A DNA stretch of 64,000 nucleotides from Variovorax sp. Sphag1AA (GTDB lineage Bacteria; Pseudomonadota; Gammaproteobacteria; Burkholderiales; Burkholderiaceae_C). The stretch covers positions 35,925 to 99,924 of the forward strand of contig NZ_JACHYC010000012.1 in NCBI RefSeq assembly GCF_014192575.1, given 5' to 3'. A program made the translations under genes and the position numbers. This document shows positions 25,196 through 32,936 of the stretch, piece after piece; positions within the stretch are counted from its first letter, which is position 1, and every line of letters starts with the position of its first letter. Under the pieces are notes generated by a model. It made no database searches, was not told where the DNA came from, and saw only the letters and a list, made by a program, of their open reading frames with translations.

Positions 25196-26377
25196 ATGAA
25201 GTCTCTCGCAGACCGCAGCATCGCGATCGTCGGCTACGCCGAAACCAAGCTGGTGCGCCGCAGTGGACGCACCGCGCTCTCACTGGCCGGCGAAGCTGTC
25301 GATCGGCTCATCGCGCAAACCGGCATCGACCGCGCACGCATCGATGGCTTTGCCACCACGCTGGCCATGAGCGAAGGTGGCAACCCGTTCTACAGCAATC
25401 TGCTGGCCGAGGGGCTGGGGCTGTCTGTCACCTGGTGCCAGGCGACGGAGATTGGCGGCGCATCTTCGGGCGGCAACATCGCGCGCGCGGCGGCAGCCAT
25501 CCAGGCGGGCCTGTGCGACATCGGGCTTTGCCTTGCATCGGATGCGGTGTCGACCGTCGATCGCTCGGTTCAGTCGGGGCATCGCACCGAGTACTGCGAC
25601 CCGGCAGGTTACGCCGGGCCTCTGTCGGCCTTCGCACTGCTGTCAAACGTGTACGACCAGCGCTACGGACTGCCGCACGACGCATTGGCGAAGCTGGCAG
25701 TGACGCAGCGCGAGGGGGCGTTGCTCAATGAGAACGCGTGCGACGTGTTGCGCCGTCCGTTGACGGAGCAGGAATACCTCGACTCCAAGATCGTGTCTGA
25801 CCCTCTGCGCATCCTCGATTGCGTGATGCGCTGCGATGGCGCGAGCGCGGTGCTGGTGATGTCGACGCGACGTGCGCGAGAGATGGGTTTCCAGAAGCTC
25901 GTGCACCCGATTGCCTATGCAGAGCGCATCAACTTCGATCCGACCGAGGCGTCTGGCGACATGTTGCGAACCGGCTTCACCGACGTCGCGCCCCGTGCCT
26001 TCAACGCGGTGGGATGGAAGCCTGCCGACGTGAAGATGCTGCACTGGTACGACGACTTCTTGATCGCGCTGATCTTGCAGTTGGAACAGACCGGCTTCTG
26101 CGGCCCGGGCGAGGGCGGCGCGTTCGTCAAGGCGCACGACATGACCTGGCGCGGCGAACTGCCGCTGAACACAGGCGGTGGCCAGATCTCTGCCGGCCAG
26201 CCTGGACTGGCCGGCGGCGGTGTCAACCTCGTCGAGTGCCTTCGCCAGATGTTCGGCGAGGCCGGCGAGCGACAGGTCCGCGATGCCAGCAACGCGATGC
26301 TCTCGGGCATTGGCGTGATCCAGTACGCCCGCACCTGGGGCACCAGCACGGTGATGCTTCTGGAGCGAAGCCAATGA
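25196..26377 (+). CDS. thiolase-superfamily protein without nucleophilic Cys (Ltp2-like)
   Basis: 393-residue thiolase-fold protein of the SCP-x/lipid-transfer branch. Where thiolases have their nucleophilic Cys it reads TEIGGASSGGN (about 84-94), so Claisen thiolysis by a covalent acyl-Cys is unlikely; the C-terminal motif is NTGGGQISAGQPG, with Gln for the usual catalytic His. Paired by ATGA overlap with a DUF35 protein, as in Ltp2-ChsH2(DUF35) aldolases that cleave steroid side chains by retro-aldol chemistry. One of three such pairs here. Aldolase function is inference from this analogy. Confidence 0.86.
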   Translation: MKSLADRSIAIVGYAETKLVRRSGRTALSLAGEAVDRLIAQTGIDRARIDGFATTLAMSEGGNPFYSNLLAEGLGLSVTWCQATEIGGASSGGNIARAAAAIQAGLCDIGLCLASDAVSTVDRSVQSGHRTEYCDPAGYAGPLSAFALLSNVYDQRYGLPHDALAKLAVTQREGALLNENACDVLRRPLTEQEYLDSKIVSDPLRILDCVMRCDGASAVLVMSTRRAREMGFQKLVHPIAYAERINFDPTEASGDMLRTGFTDVAPRAFNAVGWKPADVKMLHWYDDFLIALILQLEQTGFCGPGEGGAFVKAHDMTWRGELPLNTGGGQISAGQPGLAGGGVNLVECLRQMFGEAGERQVRDASNAMLSGIGVIQYARTWGTSTVMLLERSQ

Positions 26378-26763
26378 GCACGACAACCGAACTGCCCGAC
26401 GTGGGCGCTCCGTTCATCGAAGGCTTGCGTGACGGCCGCCTGATGCTGCAGTTCGATCGCAGCAACGGACGCGCGCAGTTCTATCCTCGTCCGCAGAGCC
26501 TCTGGAGCGAGTCCGGCACGGAGTGGCGCGAAGCCAGCGGCCGCGGCGCGATCGTCGCGCTGACGCTGAGCCGCGTCGGACCGCCGCATCTGGCCGACGC
26601 GGTGCCGTACCCGATGGCGCTGGTGCAACTGGCTGAAGGCCCGCGCATGCTCGCCCGCGTCCACGCGCGCTACGAGGACCTGGCCATCGGCCAGGCGGTG
26701 GAGGTGGACTGGAGCCATCCCGACTCGCGGCGTGCCTTCCCGGTGTTCAGGCCATCGAGCTGA
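26374..26763 (+). CDS. DUF35-type OB-fold protein lacking the zinc-ribbon cysteines
   Basis: 129-residue partner of the thiolase-like protein. The N-terminal helix (FIEGLRDGRLMLQF) and the PYPMALVQLAEGPRMLARV OB-fold strands match DUF35, but the rubredoxin-like zinc ribbon that normally has two CxxC pairs is degenerate (FDRSNGRAQFYPRPQ, no Cys). The other two DUF35 genes in the window keep four Cys. It is coupled to the upstream gene by ATGA. DUF35 proteins bind acyl-CoA and complete the active site of their thiolase/aldolase partner. Confidence 0.82.
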   Translation: MSTTTELPDVGAPFIEGLRDGRLMLQFDRSNGRAQFYPRPQSLWSESGTEWREASGRGAIVALTLSRVGPPHLADAVPYPMALVQLAEGPRMLARVHARYEDLAIGQAVEVDWSHPDSRRAFPVFRPSS

Positions 26764-26814
26764 CCGGCGCGCCGCTTCCGCGTTTCTTCACTACACGATC
26801 CCAGGAGACAACCC

Positions 26815-27789
26815 ATGATGTTCCGACGCCAATGGCTGGCCATGTCGGCGCTCGCGCTTTCCGCGCTGGCGCTGGGCAGTGCGCAGGCCGACACCTTTCC
26901 GAGCCGGCCGATCAAGATCATCGTGCCCTTCGCCGCGGGTGGCACCGGCGATGTGCTGATCCGCACACTGCAGGAGCCGCTGCAGCGGCGTCTCGGGCAG
27001 CCGATCATTGTGGAGAACCGCCTGGGTGCGAGCGGGTCGATGGGCACGGTGTTCGTCAAGAATTCGCCGGCCGATGGCTACACGCTGCTGCAGGTGGGCA
27101 ACTCGACCGTGACCACGCCGATGCTGCAGAAGGCGGCCAACTACGACTCGCAGAAGGATCTCGCGCCGGTGGGCCTGATCGCCACCACGCCGATGGTGTT
27201 CCTGATCAATCCGGTGGTGCCGGCCACGAACATCAAGCAGCTCATCGACTACGCCAAGGCCAATGCCGGCAAGCTGGAGTTCTCGTCGGCTGGCCGCGGA
27301 TCGCTGGCGCATCTGGCGACTGAATCCTTCAACCAGGCAGCTGGCCTGAAGATGGTCTTCGTGCCTTATCAAGGCGCTTCGCAGGCGTTCAACGCGGTCC
27401 TCGCGGGCGATGTCAAAGTGGCCCTGACCACGCCCTCCGACGCGATCAATTCCTTCGTAGGTGCGGGCCGCGTGCGCATGCTCGCGGTGTCGAGCGAGAA
27501 GCGCAGTCCGCTGCTGCCCGATGTGCCAGCCATCTCGGAGACCCTGCCCAACTTCGTGGTGAACGCCTTCTTCGGGATGTCGGCGCCCGCGGGAACGCCT
27601 CCCGCAGTGATCGCAAAGCTCAACGACGCGCTCAACAAATCGATTGCCGAGCCTGCAGTGCAGGAGAAGCTCAAGGCGCTGGGCATGTTCCCGCATCCCG
27701 GCGATGCCAAGAGCTTCGGCGACATGATGACGCGCGACCATGCGCTGTGGACAGGCGTGATCACCAAGGCCGGCATTGAGGCGGAATGA
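26815..27789 (+). CDS. Bug/TctC-type solute-binding protein
   Basis: 324 residues; signal peptide MMFRRQWLAMSALALSALA cleaved near SAQA, then FPSRPIKIIVPFAAGG and IIVENRLGASG. AGGAGA precedes the ATG. Sits 52 bases after the DUF35 gene with no promoter evident between, and overlaps the next gene by ATGA. Confidence 0.93.
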   Translation: MMFRRQWLAMSALALSALALGSAQADTFPSRPIKIIVPFAAGGTGDVLIRTLQEPLQRRLGQPIIVENRLGASGSMGTVFVKNSPADGYTLLQVGNSTVTTPMLQKAANYDSQKDLAPVGLIATTPMVFLINPVVPATNIKQLIDYAKANAGKLEFSSAGRGSLAHLATESFNQAAGLKMVFVPYQGASQAFNAVLAGDVKVALTTPSDAINSFVGAGRVRMLAVSSEKRSPLLPDVPAISETLPNFVVNAFFGMSAPAGTPPAVIAKLNDALNKSIAEPAVQEKLKALGMFPHPGDAKSFGDMMTRDHALWTGVITKAGIEAE

Positions 27790-28382
27790 CGATGAGCAAT
27801 TTCCTCGACGACTACTCGCCCGAGCGCATCGCAGACCGCATGCAGATCCAGGACTGCATGTACCGCTGGTGCCGCGCGGTGGACCGGCTGGACTTCAGCG
27901 GCATCCGCGATGTTTTTCATCACGACGCGACCGACATGCATGGTGCCTACGATGGCCCGGTGGATGGCTTGATCGACTGGATTCGAAGCCGCCATGCGGC
28001 CATTCCCTTCTCGATGCATGCGGTGAGCAACCTGCTGATCGAGTTCGCCGGCCCCGACCTCGCGTTGGTGGAGACTTACGTTCGCACCACGCAGCGCTAC
28101 CCGGCCGAGGCGCGCGCCGCGCTGGACCAACTCGCTGGCGGCAAGGCGGGTGCTGATGGCGGCGGCATGGACCTCATGACCTGCTCGCGCTATGTCGACC
28201 GCTTCGAGCGGCGCGAGGACCGTCGCTGGAAGATCGCGCGACGCACGCTGGTGGCGGACTGGAAGCAGTTCGTGCCGGTGCCTGCCGACCTGCCGAGCCC
28301 GCCTGCATCGCAACAGACGGGCCGGCGCAATCAGGACGACTTCATCTTCCAGGAACGCCAGGCATTGGGGATCCGACCATGA
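27786..28382 (+). CDS. SnoaL/NTF2-like protein
   Basis: 198-residue SnoaL_4-type protein: IADRMQIQDCMYRWCRAVDR, the DFSGIRDVFHHDATD turn with potential active-site Asp/His, SMHAVSNLLIEFAG and WKIARRTLVADWKQF. A charged C-terminal tail (about 25 residues) follows the fold. It is wedged between two Bug genes with ATGA overlaps at both ends. Similar fold to 20930-21448 but not a close paralogue. Isomerase, dehydratase or binding role is open. Confidence 0.85.
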   Translation: MTMSNFLDDYSPERIADRMQIQDCMYRWCRAVDRLDFSGIRDVFHHDATDMHGAYDGPVDGLIDWIRSRHAAIPFSMHAVSNLLIEFAGPDLALVETYVRTTQRYPAEARAALDQLAGGKAGADGGGMDLMTCSRYVDRFERREDRRWKIARRTLVADWKQFVPVPADLPSPPASQQTGRRNQDDFIFQERQALGIRP

Positions 28383-29350
28383 ACCGAAAGCAATTCCTCC
28401 GCTTCAGCCTTGGTGCGATGGCTGCTGGCGCCGCGTGGCCTGCGCTGGCCGCCTATCCCGACAAGCCGGTCATGCTGATCGTTCCCTATCCGCCGGGCGG
28501 CATGGGCAGCACCTTCGGCAACATCGTCAGCGAAGCGCTCACCCCCAAGCTGGGCGAGAACGTCGTGGTCGACTACAAGGCCGGCGCCAACGGCGCGCTC
28601 GGCGCTGCGTACGTGGCCAAGGCGCAGCCGGATGGCTACACGCTGCTGATGGCGGTCAACAGCACCATGGCCATCAATCCGCATCTGTATTCGAAGCTGC
28701 CCTTCGATCCGATCAAGGACTTCACGCCGGTGTCCATGATCTTCACCAACGCGAACGTGCTGGTGGTCAATGCGTCGAGCCCGGTGCGTTCGGTGAAGGA
28801 CCTGATCGCCTATGCCAAGGCCAATCCGGGCAAGGTGAACTACGGCTCGGCCGGCAACGGGTCTACGCCACACCTGTCAGGCGAAATGTTCCGCCAGCTC
28901 ACCGGTGCGCCTGTGGTGCACGTGCCGTACAAGGGCAGCGGTCCGGCCATCGTGGACCTGCTCGGCGGCCAGATCGACTTCCTGTTCGTCGACACCTCGG
29001 TGCTGCCGCAGGTGCGCAGCGGCAAGCTGCGTGCGCTGGCCGTCACCGGCCGCACCCACTTGGGCGCTGCACCCGAGTTGCGGACGATGGAGGAGGAGGG
29101 CGTGAAGGGCTTCGTGGTCGACACCTGGTACAGCATCTGCGCGCCTGCCGGCACGCCGCCCGAGGCAGTGAAGCGCTTGAACACGGAGATCGCGAAGATG
29201 CTGGCCGATCCCAAGGTGCGCCAGCGAATGCGCGATGTGGGCGTGGACCCGGCCGAGGACACGAGCGCGGCCTATCTGCAGAAGACCATCCAGGCCGACA
29301 GCGCGCGCTGGAAGACGTTCATCAAGTCGACCGACATCCACCTCGACTGA
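28379..29350 (+). CDS. Bug/TctC-type solute-binding protein, Tat-like signal
   Basis: 323 residues; the N terminus MNRKQFLRFSLGAMAAG has a twin Arg-Lys pattern followed by a hydrophobic stretch ending PALAA, then YPDKPVMLIVPYPPGG. Second Bug of this unit, only 590 bases after the other, so one pathway segment has two receptors. Last gene of the operon, convergent with the tandem CoA transferase. Confidence 0.93.
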   Translation: MNRKQFLRFSLGAMAAGAAWPALAAYPDKPVMLIVPYPPGGMGSTFGNIVSEALTPKLGENVVVDYKAGANGALGAAYVAKAQPDGYTLLMAVNSTMAINPHLYSKLPFDPIKDFTPVSMIFTNANVLVVNASSPVRSVKDLIAYAKANPGKVNYGSAGNGSTPHLSGEMFRQLTGAPVVHVPYKGSGPAIVDLLGGQIDFLFVDTSVLPQVRSGKLRALAVTGRTHLGAAPELRTMEEEGVKGFVVDTWYSICAPAGTPPEAVKRLNTEIAKMLADPKVRQRMRDVGVDPAEDTSAAYLQKTIQADSARWKTFIKSTDIHLD

Positions 29351-29366
29351 GGCGGACGGCCAGCGC

Positions 29367-31901
29367 TCAGATCACGCCGTCGCGCTCGAAGGCGCGGATA
29401 TCCGCGCTTGCGTAGCCGAGCAGCTCGCCCAGCACGTACTCGTTGTCCTCGCCATAGACGGGCGCGCCGCGCTGCGGCAGGCCGCCGACATGGCTTGGCG
29501 TTCGCGAGAGCCTTGCAGGCAGTTCGGTGATGGGCCAGGTGCCGATGCGCGGCGCCGTCACTTCGGTCATCCACTGCTGCTGCGCGAGCTGCGGGTCGAA
29601 CTCGCAGCGGTCTTCCGCGGTCTGGCACACGCCTGCGGCGATGCCATGCGATTGCAGCAGCGCCATGCAGGCATAGCGCTCCTGCGTGCGGGTCCAGTTC
29701 TCCACGGCTTCGTCCAGCGCGTCCTGATGTGAGATGCGAGATTCGAGCGTGGCGAAGCGCGGGTCACGCAATGCCTCGGCATCGCCGGCGGCACGCACGA
29801 GTGCCTGCCAGTCGCGATCGTCGAAGCAGGCGATGGCGATCCATCGGTCCTCGCCCGCGCATCGGTAGGCGCCATGCGGTGCCGCGGGTACATAGGGTGA
29901 GCGATTGCCGGTGCGTGTGAAAGGCTTGCGCTGCAGCGCCCATTCCAGGCATTGCACGCCGGTAAGCATCAGCCCGGACTCGCATTGAGATGCATCGATC
30001 CATTGACCTTCGCCGGTGCGTTCGCGGTGCAACAAGCCAGCGAGGATGGCCTGCGCGAAGCCATAGGCGCCCATCCAGTCGAGATACGAATAGCCCCAAC
30101 CCGCCGGTGGCGCGGGATCGGGCAGGCCGGACATCTCGCTGATGCCGGTGAATGCCGCGGCGATCGGGCCGACCGTGCGCATGCGGCCGTAGCGTCCGTG
30201 CGCGCCCATGCCCGATTGCTGCACGTAGACGATGTCCGGGCGGATGCGCTTCATTGCCTCGTAGCCCAGGCCCCAGCGGTCCATCACGCCGGGCGAGAAG
30301 CCCTCGGCCACGACATCGCTGACTGCCACCAGCTTCCGTGCGATCTCCAGTCCGCGCGGGTCGCGGATGTTGAGCGACAGGCCGCGCTTGCCGGCGTTCT
30401 TGTGGTTGTAGTGGCCGCCCATCGTGGGGTCGTCGACGCCTTGCAAAGGGCCGGTGGCGCGCCGGCGTGCCTCGCGGCCGCCGACCGGTGCCATGGCACC
30501 AAGGCGGCTGTCGAGGTTGTCCTTCCACTCGACCTTGATGCATTCCGCGCCGAGCGCCGTCACCATGCGCGTGCCGCCGGCGGAGGCGAGGAACCACGAG
30601 AAGTCAAGGATGCGGATGCCCTGCAGCGCGAAAGGCCTGCCGCGCGCGGAGCGTGCGCTTCGCTCATTGGTCGGCGTGTCCTTGCGGGCAGCCCGCGGTT
30701 CGCTCTTCCGCTGTTCGCCAGGTTGAGGCGCCGCACGATCGGCAACCCATGCAGTCGTCGAGCCGATCCACTTGCTGCGCGGATAGGGCAGCCCGTCGAT
30801 CCACGCATACGTGCCGCGCGCGGCCCAGTGCGGGTCGTCGAGGTTCTCGTGCGGCTTACGCAGGGGCGCCCACATCAGGCCGTGCGCCTGCGCCGCTTCC
30901 CAGGGCAGGTCGCGGAATCGGAAGCTGCGCACGAAGCGCTGCACCACTTCGAAGACATGGGCCTTGTGCTCTTCGAAAGCCGTGGCGCCGGGCACGTCGC
31001 GCTTCTTCGGATCACGCGTCGGGTCCGGGCCGGTGAGGTCGTAGGCCATGTCGCGGGACGCGAGGAACTCGACGAGCTTCTTCTCATCCGCCGCGGTCAC
31101 CATCCAGCCGAGGTTCCAGCGCCCGTCCTTGGTCTGCGCGAGCGGCGTCGTGATGTTGGGCAGCTCGGCAGAGTGTCTGCAGGTCTGCCGCTGCTGATGG
31201 GCGGCGCGCATCGCCCAGGACATCAGGTCCATCTCGGTGGAGACCGACACTGCGGTGTGGATCGCACAGCTCACGTCCTGGCCCTCGCCGGTGCGTTCGC
31301 GATGCATCAGCGCGCCGAGGATGCCGATCAGCGCCTGCTCGCATGCGATGTGGCCGGCGTGGAAGGCCTGCGGCGCGATCGGAGGCAGGTCGTAACGGCC
31401 CTGTGAATCGGGGTCGTAGCCCGTGTTCATCATCACGCCGCCCAATGCCAGGTGGATGAGATCGCTGCCGCGGAAGTCCTTCCAGGGCCCGTCGTCGCCG
31501 AAGGGCGTGATCCGCGCGGTCACCAGGCGGGGGAAGCGTCGGGCGAGTTCCGGCAGCGCGAGCCCGGTCGCGAATTCCGCTTGAGCCATGCTGCCGCACA
31601 GGAACACATCGGCGTCTTCCAGAAGCGCGAGCAGCGAAGCGCGCGCGGGCGCACTCGGCAGGTCCAGCAGCACCGAGTCCTTGTCGCGGTTGTAGGCTTG
31701 GAAATAGAGCGAGCGCCCGTCCGCCGCAAGCGGCGGCATGCGCCGCGACGCGGCGCCTGCGAGTGGTTCGATCTTGGTGACATGGGCGCCGAGCCCGGCG
31801 AGCAGCAGGCCGCAGTACTCGGCCTCGGGTTCGCACAGCTCCAGAACGCGCAAACCCTGGAGCAGGCCGGGATTGTCTGAATGATTGAATGGTTGGACCA
31901 T
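29367..31901 (-). CDS. tandem CaiB/BaiF CoA-transferase fusion, N-terminal half lacking catalytic Asp
   Basis: 844 residues, twice the normal family length, with two complete CaiB/BaiF units joined by a basic linker (about 395-430). First unit: GLRVLELCEPEAEYCGLLLA, GLGAHVTKIEP, then QAFHAGHIACEQALIGILG, where the expected catalytic Asp is replaced by His/Gly context. Second unit: GIRILDFSWFLASAGGTRMV, ALGAECIKVEW, and YSYLDWMGAYGFAQAILAG, which keeps the Asp. The ATG at 31901 overlaps operator copy 6 and lies 7 bases after TATAAT, implying a leaderless transcript; no other good start precedes the first domain. Monocistronic. Confidence 0.88.
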   Translation of the reverse strand: MVQPFNHSDNPGLLQGLRVLELCEPEAEYCGLLLAGLGAHVTKIEPLAGAASRRMPPLAADGRSLYFQAYNRDKDSVLLDLPSAPARASLLALLEDADVFLCGSMAQAEFATGLALPELARRFPRLVTARITPFGDDGPWKDFRGSDLIHLALGGVMMNTGYDPDSQGRYDLPPIAPQAFHAGHIACEQALIGILGALMHRERTGEGQDVSCAIHTAVSVSTEMDLMSWAMRAAHQQRQTCRHSAELPNITTPLAQTKDGRWNLGWMVTAADEKKLVEFLASRDMAYDLTGPDPTRDPKKRDVPGATAFEEHKAHVFEVVQRFVRSFRFRDLPWEAAQAHGLMWAPLRKPHENLDDPHWAARGTYAWIDGLPYPRSKWIGSTTAWVADRAAPQPGEQRKSEPRAARKDTPTNERSARSARGRPFALQGIRILDFSWFLASAGGTRMVTALGAECIKVEWKDNLDSRLGAMAPVGGREARRRATGPLQGVDDPTMGGHYNHKNAGKRGLSLNIRDPRGLEIARKLVAVSDVVAEGFSPGVMDRWGLGYEAMKRIRPDIVYVQQSGMGAHGRYGRMRTVGPIAAAFTGISEMSGLPDPAPPAGWGYSYLDWMGAYGFAQAILAGLLHRERTGEGQWIDASQCESGLMLTGVQCLEWALQRKPFTRTGNRSPYVPAAPHGAYRCAGEDRWIAIACFDDRDWQALVRAAGDAEALRDPRFATLESRISHQDALDEAVENWTRTQERYACMALLQSHGIAAGVCQTAEDRCEFDPQLAQQQWMTEVTAPRIGTWPITELPARLSRTPSHVGGLPQRGAPVYGEDNEYVLGELLGYASADIRAFERDGVI

Positions 31902-31913
31902 TTGGAATATTAT
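31885..31913 (+). promoter_or_regulatory. promoter of Bug-ligase unit
   Basis: TTGAAT (31885-31890), 17-base spacer, TATTAT (31908-31913). The operator starts at the last base of the -35 and occupies the spacer. Confidence 0.6.
31890..31900. promoter_or_regulatory. GntR/FCD operator copy 6 (TGGTTGGACCA)
   Basis: Exact palindrome lying between the divergent start sites and touching the start codon of the tandem CoA transferase. Confidence 0.85.
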
Positions 31914-31914
31914 A
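31909..31914 (-). promoter_or_regulatory. -10 element of the tandem CoA transferase gene
   Basis: Perfect TATAAT on the - strand (31914-31909). The ATG at 31901 follows after 7 bases, at the expected transcription start. No convincing -35 is seen. Confidence 0.5.
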
Positions 31915-31961
31915 GGCACCACTCGCGCTTTGCACGCAGAGAGAACCAGGAGACATATCCC

Positions 31962-32936
31962 ATGAAGACCGCCCGCCTATTCGCCGCCGCCGCGATGCTC
32001 GTGGCCGCAGCGACCTCGTTCGCGCAGGGCCCGGACAACTACCCCACCAAGCCGGTGACGATCATCGTGCCCTTCTCCGCGGGCGGTGCCACCGACCTGT
32101 CCGCACGCATGATCGCGACGCTGCTGTCGAAGCAGCTCGGCCAGCCTTTCGTGGTCGAGAACCGCGCCGGTGCGGGCGGCATGATCGGCATGGGTGTCGT
32201 GGCGCGCGCCCAGCCGGACGGCTACACGCTGGGCTGGGGCGGCAACAGCCCGATGAGCGTGACACCCCATGTGACCAGGAACCCGCCCTACGACCCGCGC
32301 AAGGCCTTCGCGCCGGTGAGCCTGGCGGCGATCTCGTCTTGGACGCTGACGTCGCGGGCCGACCTGCCCGCCAAGGACTTCGGCGATCTGGTGAAGCTCG
32401 CAAAGGCGTCGCCGGGCAAGATCAGCATCGCGTCCTCTGGCAACGGCAGCGCGCCGCATCTGCTGGCCGAGATGCTCAAGCAGTCTGCCGGGATCGACCT
32501 GCTGCATGTGCCCTACAAGGGTGAGATCGAGGGCGTCAATGCGCAGCTCGGCGGGCAGGTCGACATCATGTTCACCTCCACCTCGGCCGCCACGCCGCAG
32601 ATCAAGGCCGGCAAGCTCAAGGGCTACGCGGTGACCACGCCCAAGCGCGAGCCGGCGCTGCCGCAGTTCCCGACGATGAAGGAAGTGGGTCAGCCGGACC
32701 TCACGATCGAGATCTTCTTTGGACTGGTCGCGCCGGCCGGTACGCCCAAGCCGGTGTTGGACAAGCTCTCAGCGGCGATGAAGGTCGCCGTGGCCGACGC
32801 CAACTACCGCGAATCCATGGAAAAGGCCGGCGTCACCGCCACCAGCAGCACGCCCGAAGAGTTCGCGGCCCTGCTGGCCCGTCACAACGAGCGCTGGCTC
32901 GATGTCATCAAGCGCAACAACATCACTCCCGAATGA
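31962..32936 (+). CDS. Bug/TctC-type solute-binding protein
   Basis: 324 residues; signal peptide MKTARLFAAAAMLVAAATS cleaved near SFAQ, followed by YPTKPVTIIVPFSAGG. AGGAGA stands 9 bases before the ATG at 31962; upstream in-frame ATGs fall in the promoter. Overlaps the acyl-CoA ligase gene by ATGA, suggesting receptor and ligase handle the same compound. Confidence 0.93.
   Translation: MKTARLFAAAAMLVAAATSFAQGPDNYPTKPVTIIVPFSAGGATDLSARMIATLLSKQLGQPFVVENRAGAGGMIGMGVVARAQPDGYTLGWGGNSPMSVTPHVTRNPPYDPRKAFAPVSLAAISSWTLTSRADLPAKDFGDLVKLAKASPGKISIASSGNGSAPHLLAEMLKQSAGIDLLHVPYKGEIEGVNAQLGGQVDIMFTSTSAATPQIKAGKLKGYAVTTPKREPALPQFPTMKEVGQPDLTIEIFFGLVAPAGTPKPVLDKLSAAMKVAVADANYRESMEKAGVTATSSTPEEFAALLARHNERWLDVIKRNNITPE

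Noticed and set aside
29952..31406. 484-codon open frame antisense to the tandem CoA transferase
   Set aside because: Low-complexity shadow frame; the tandem CoA transferase on the other strand has family motifs throughout.
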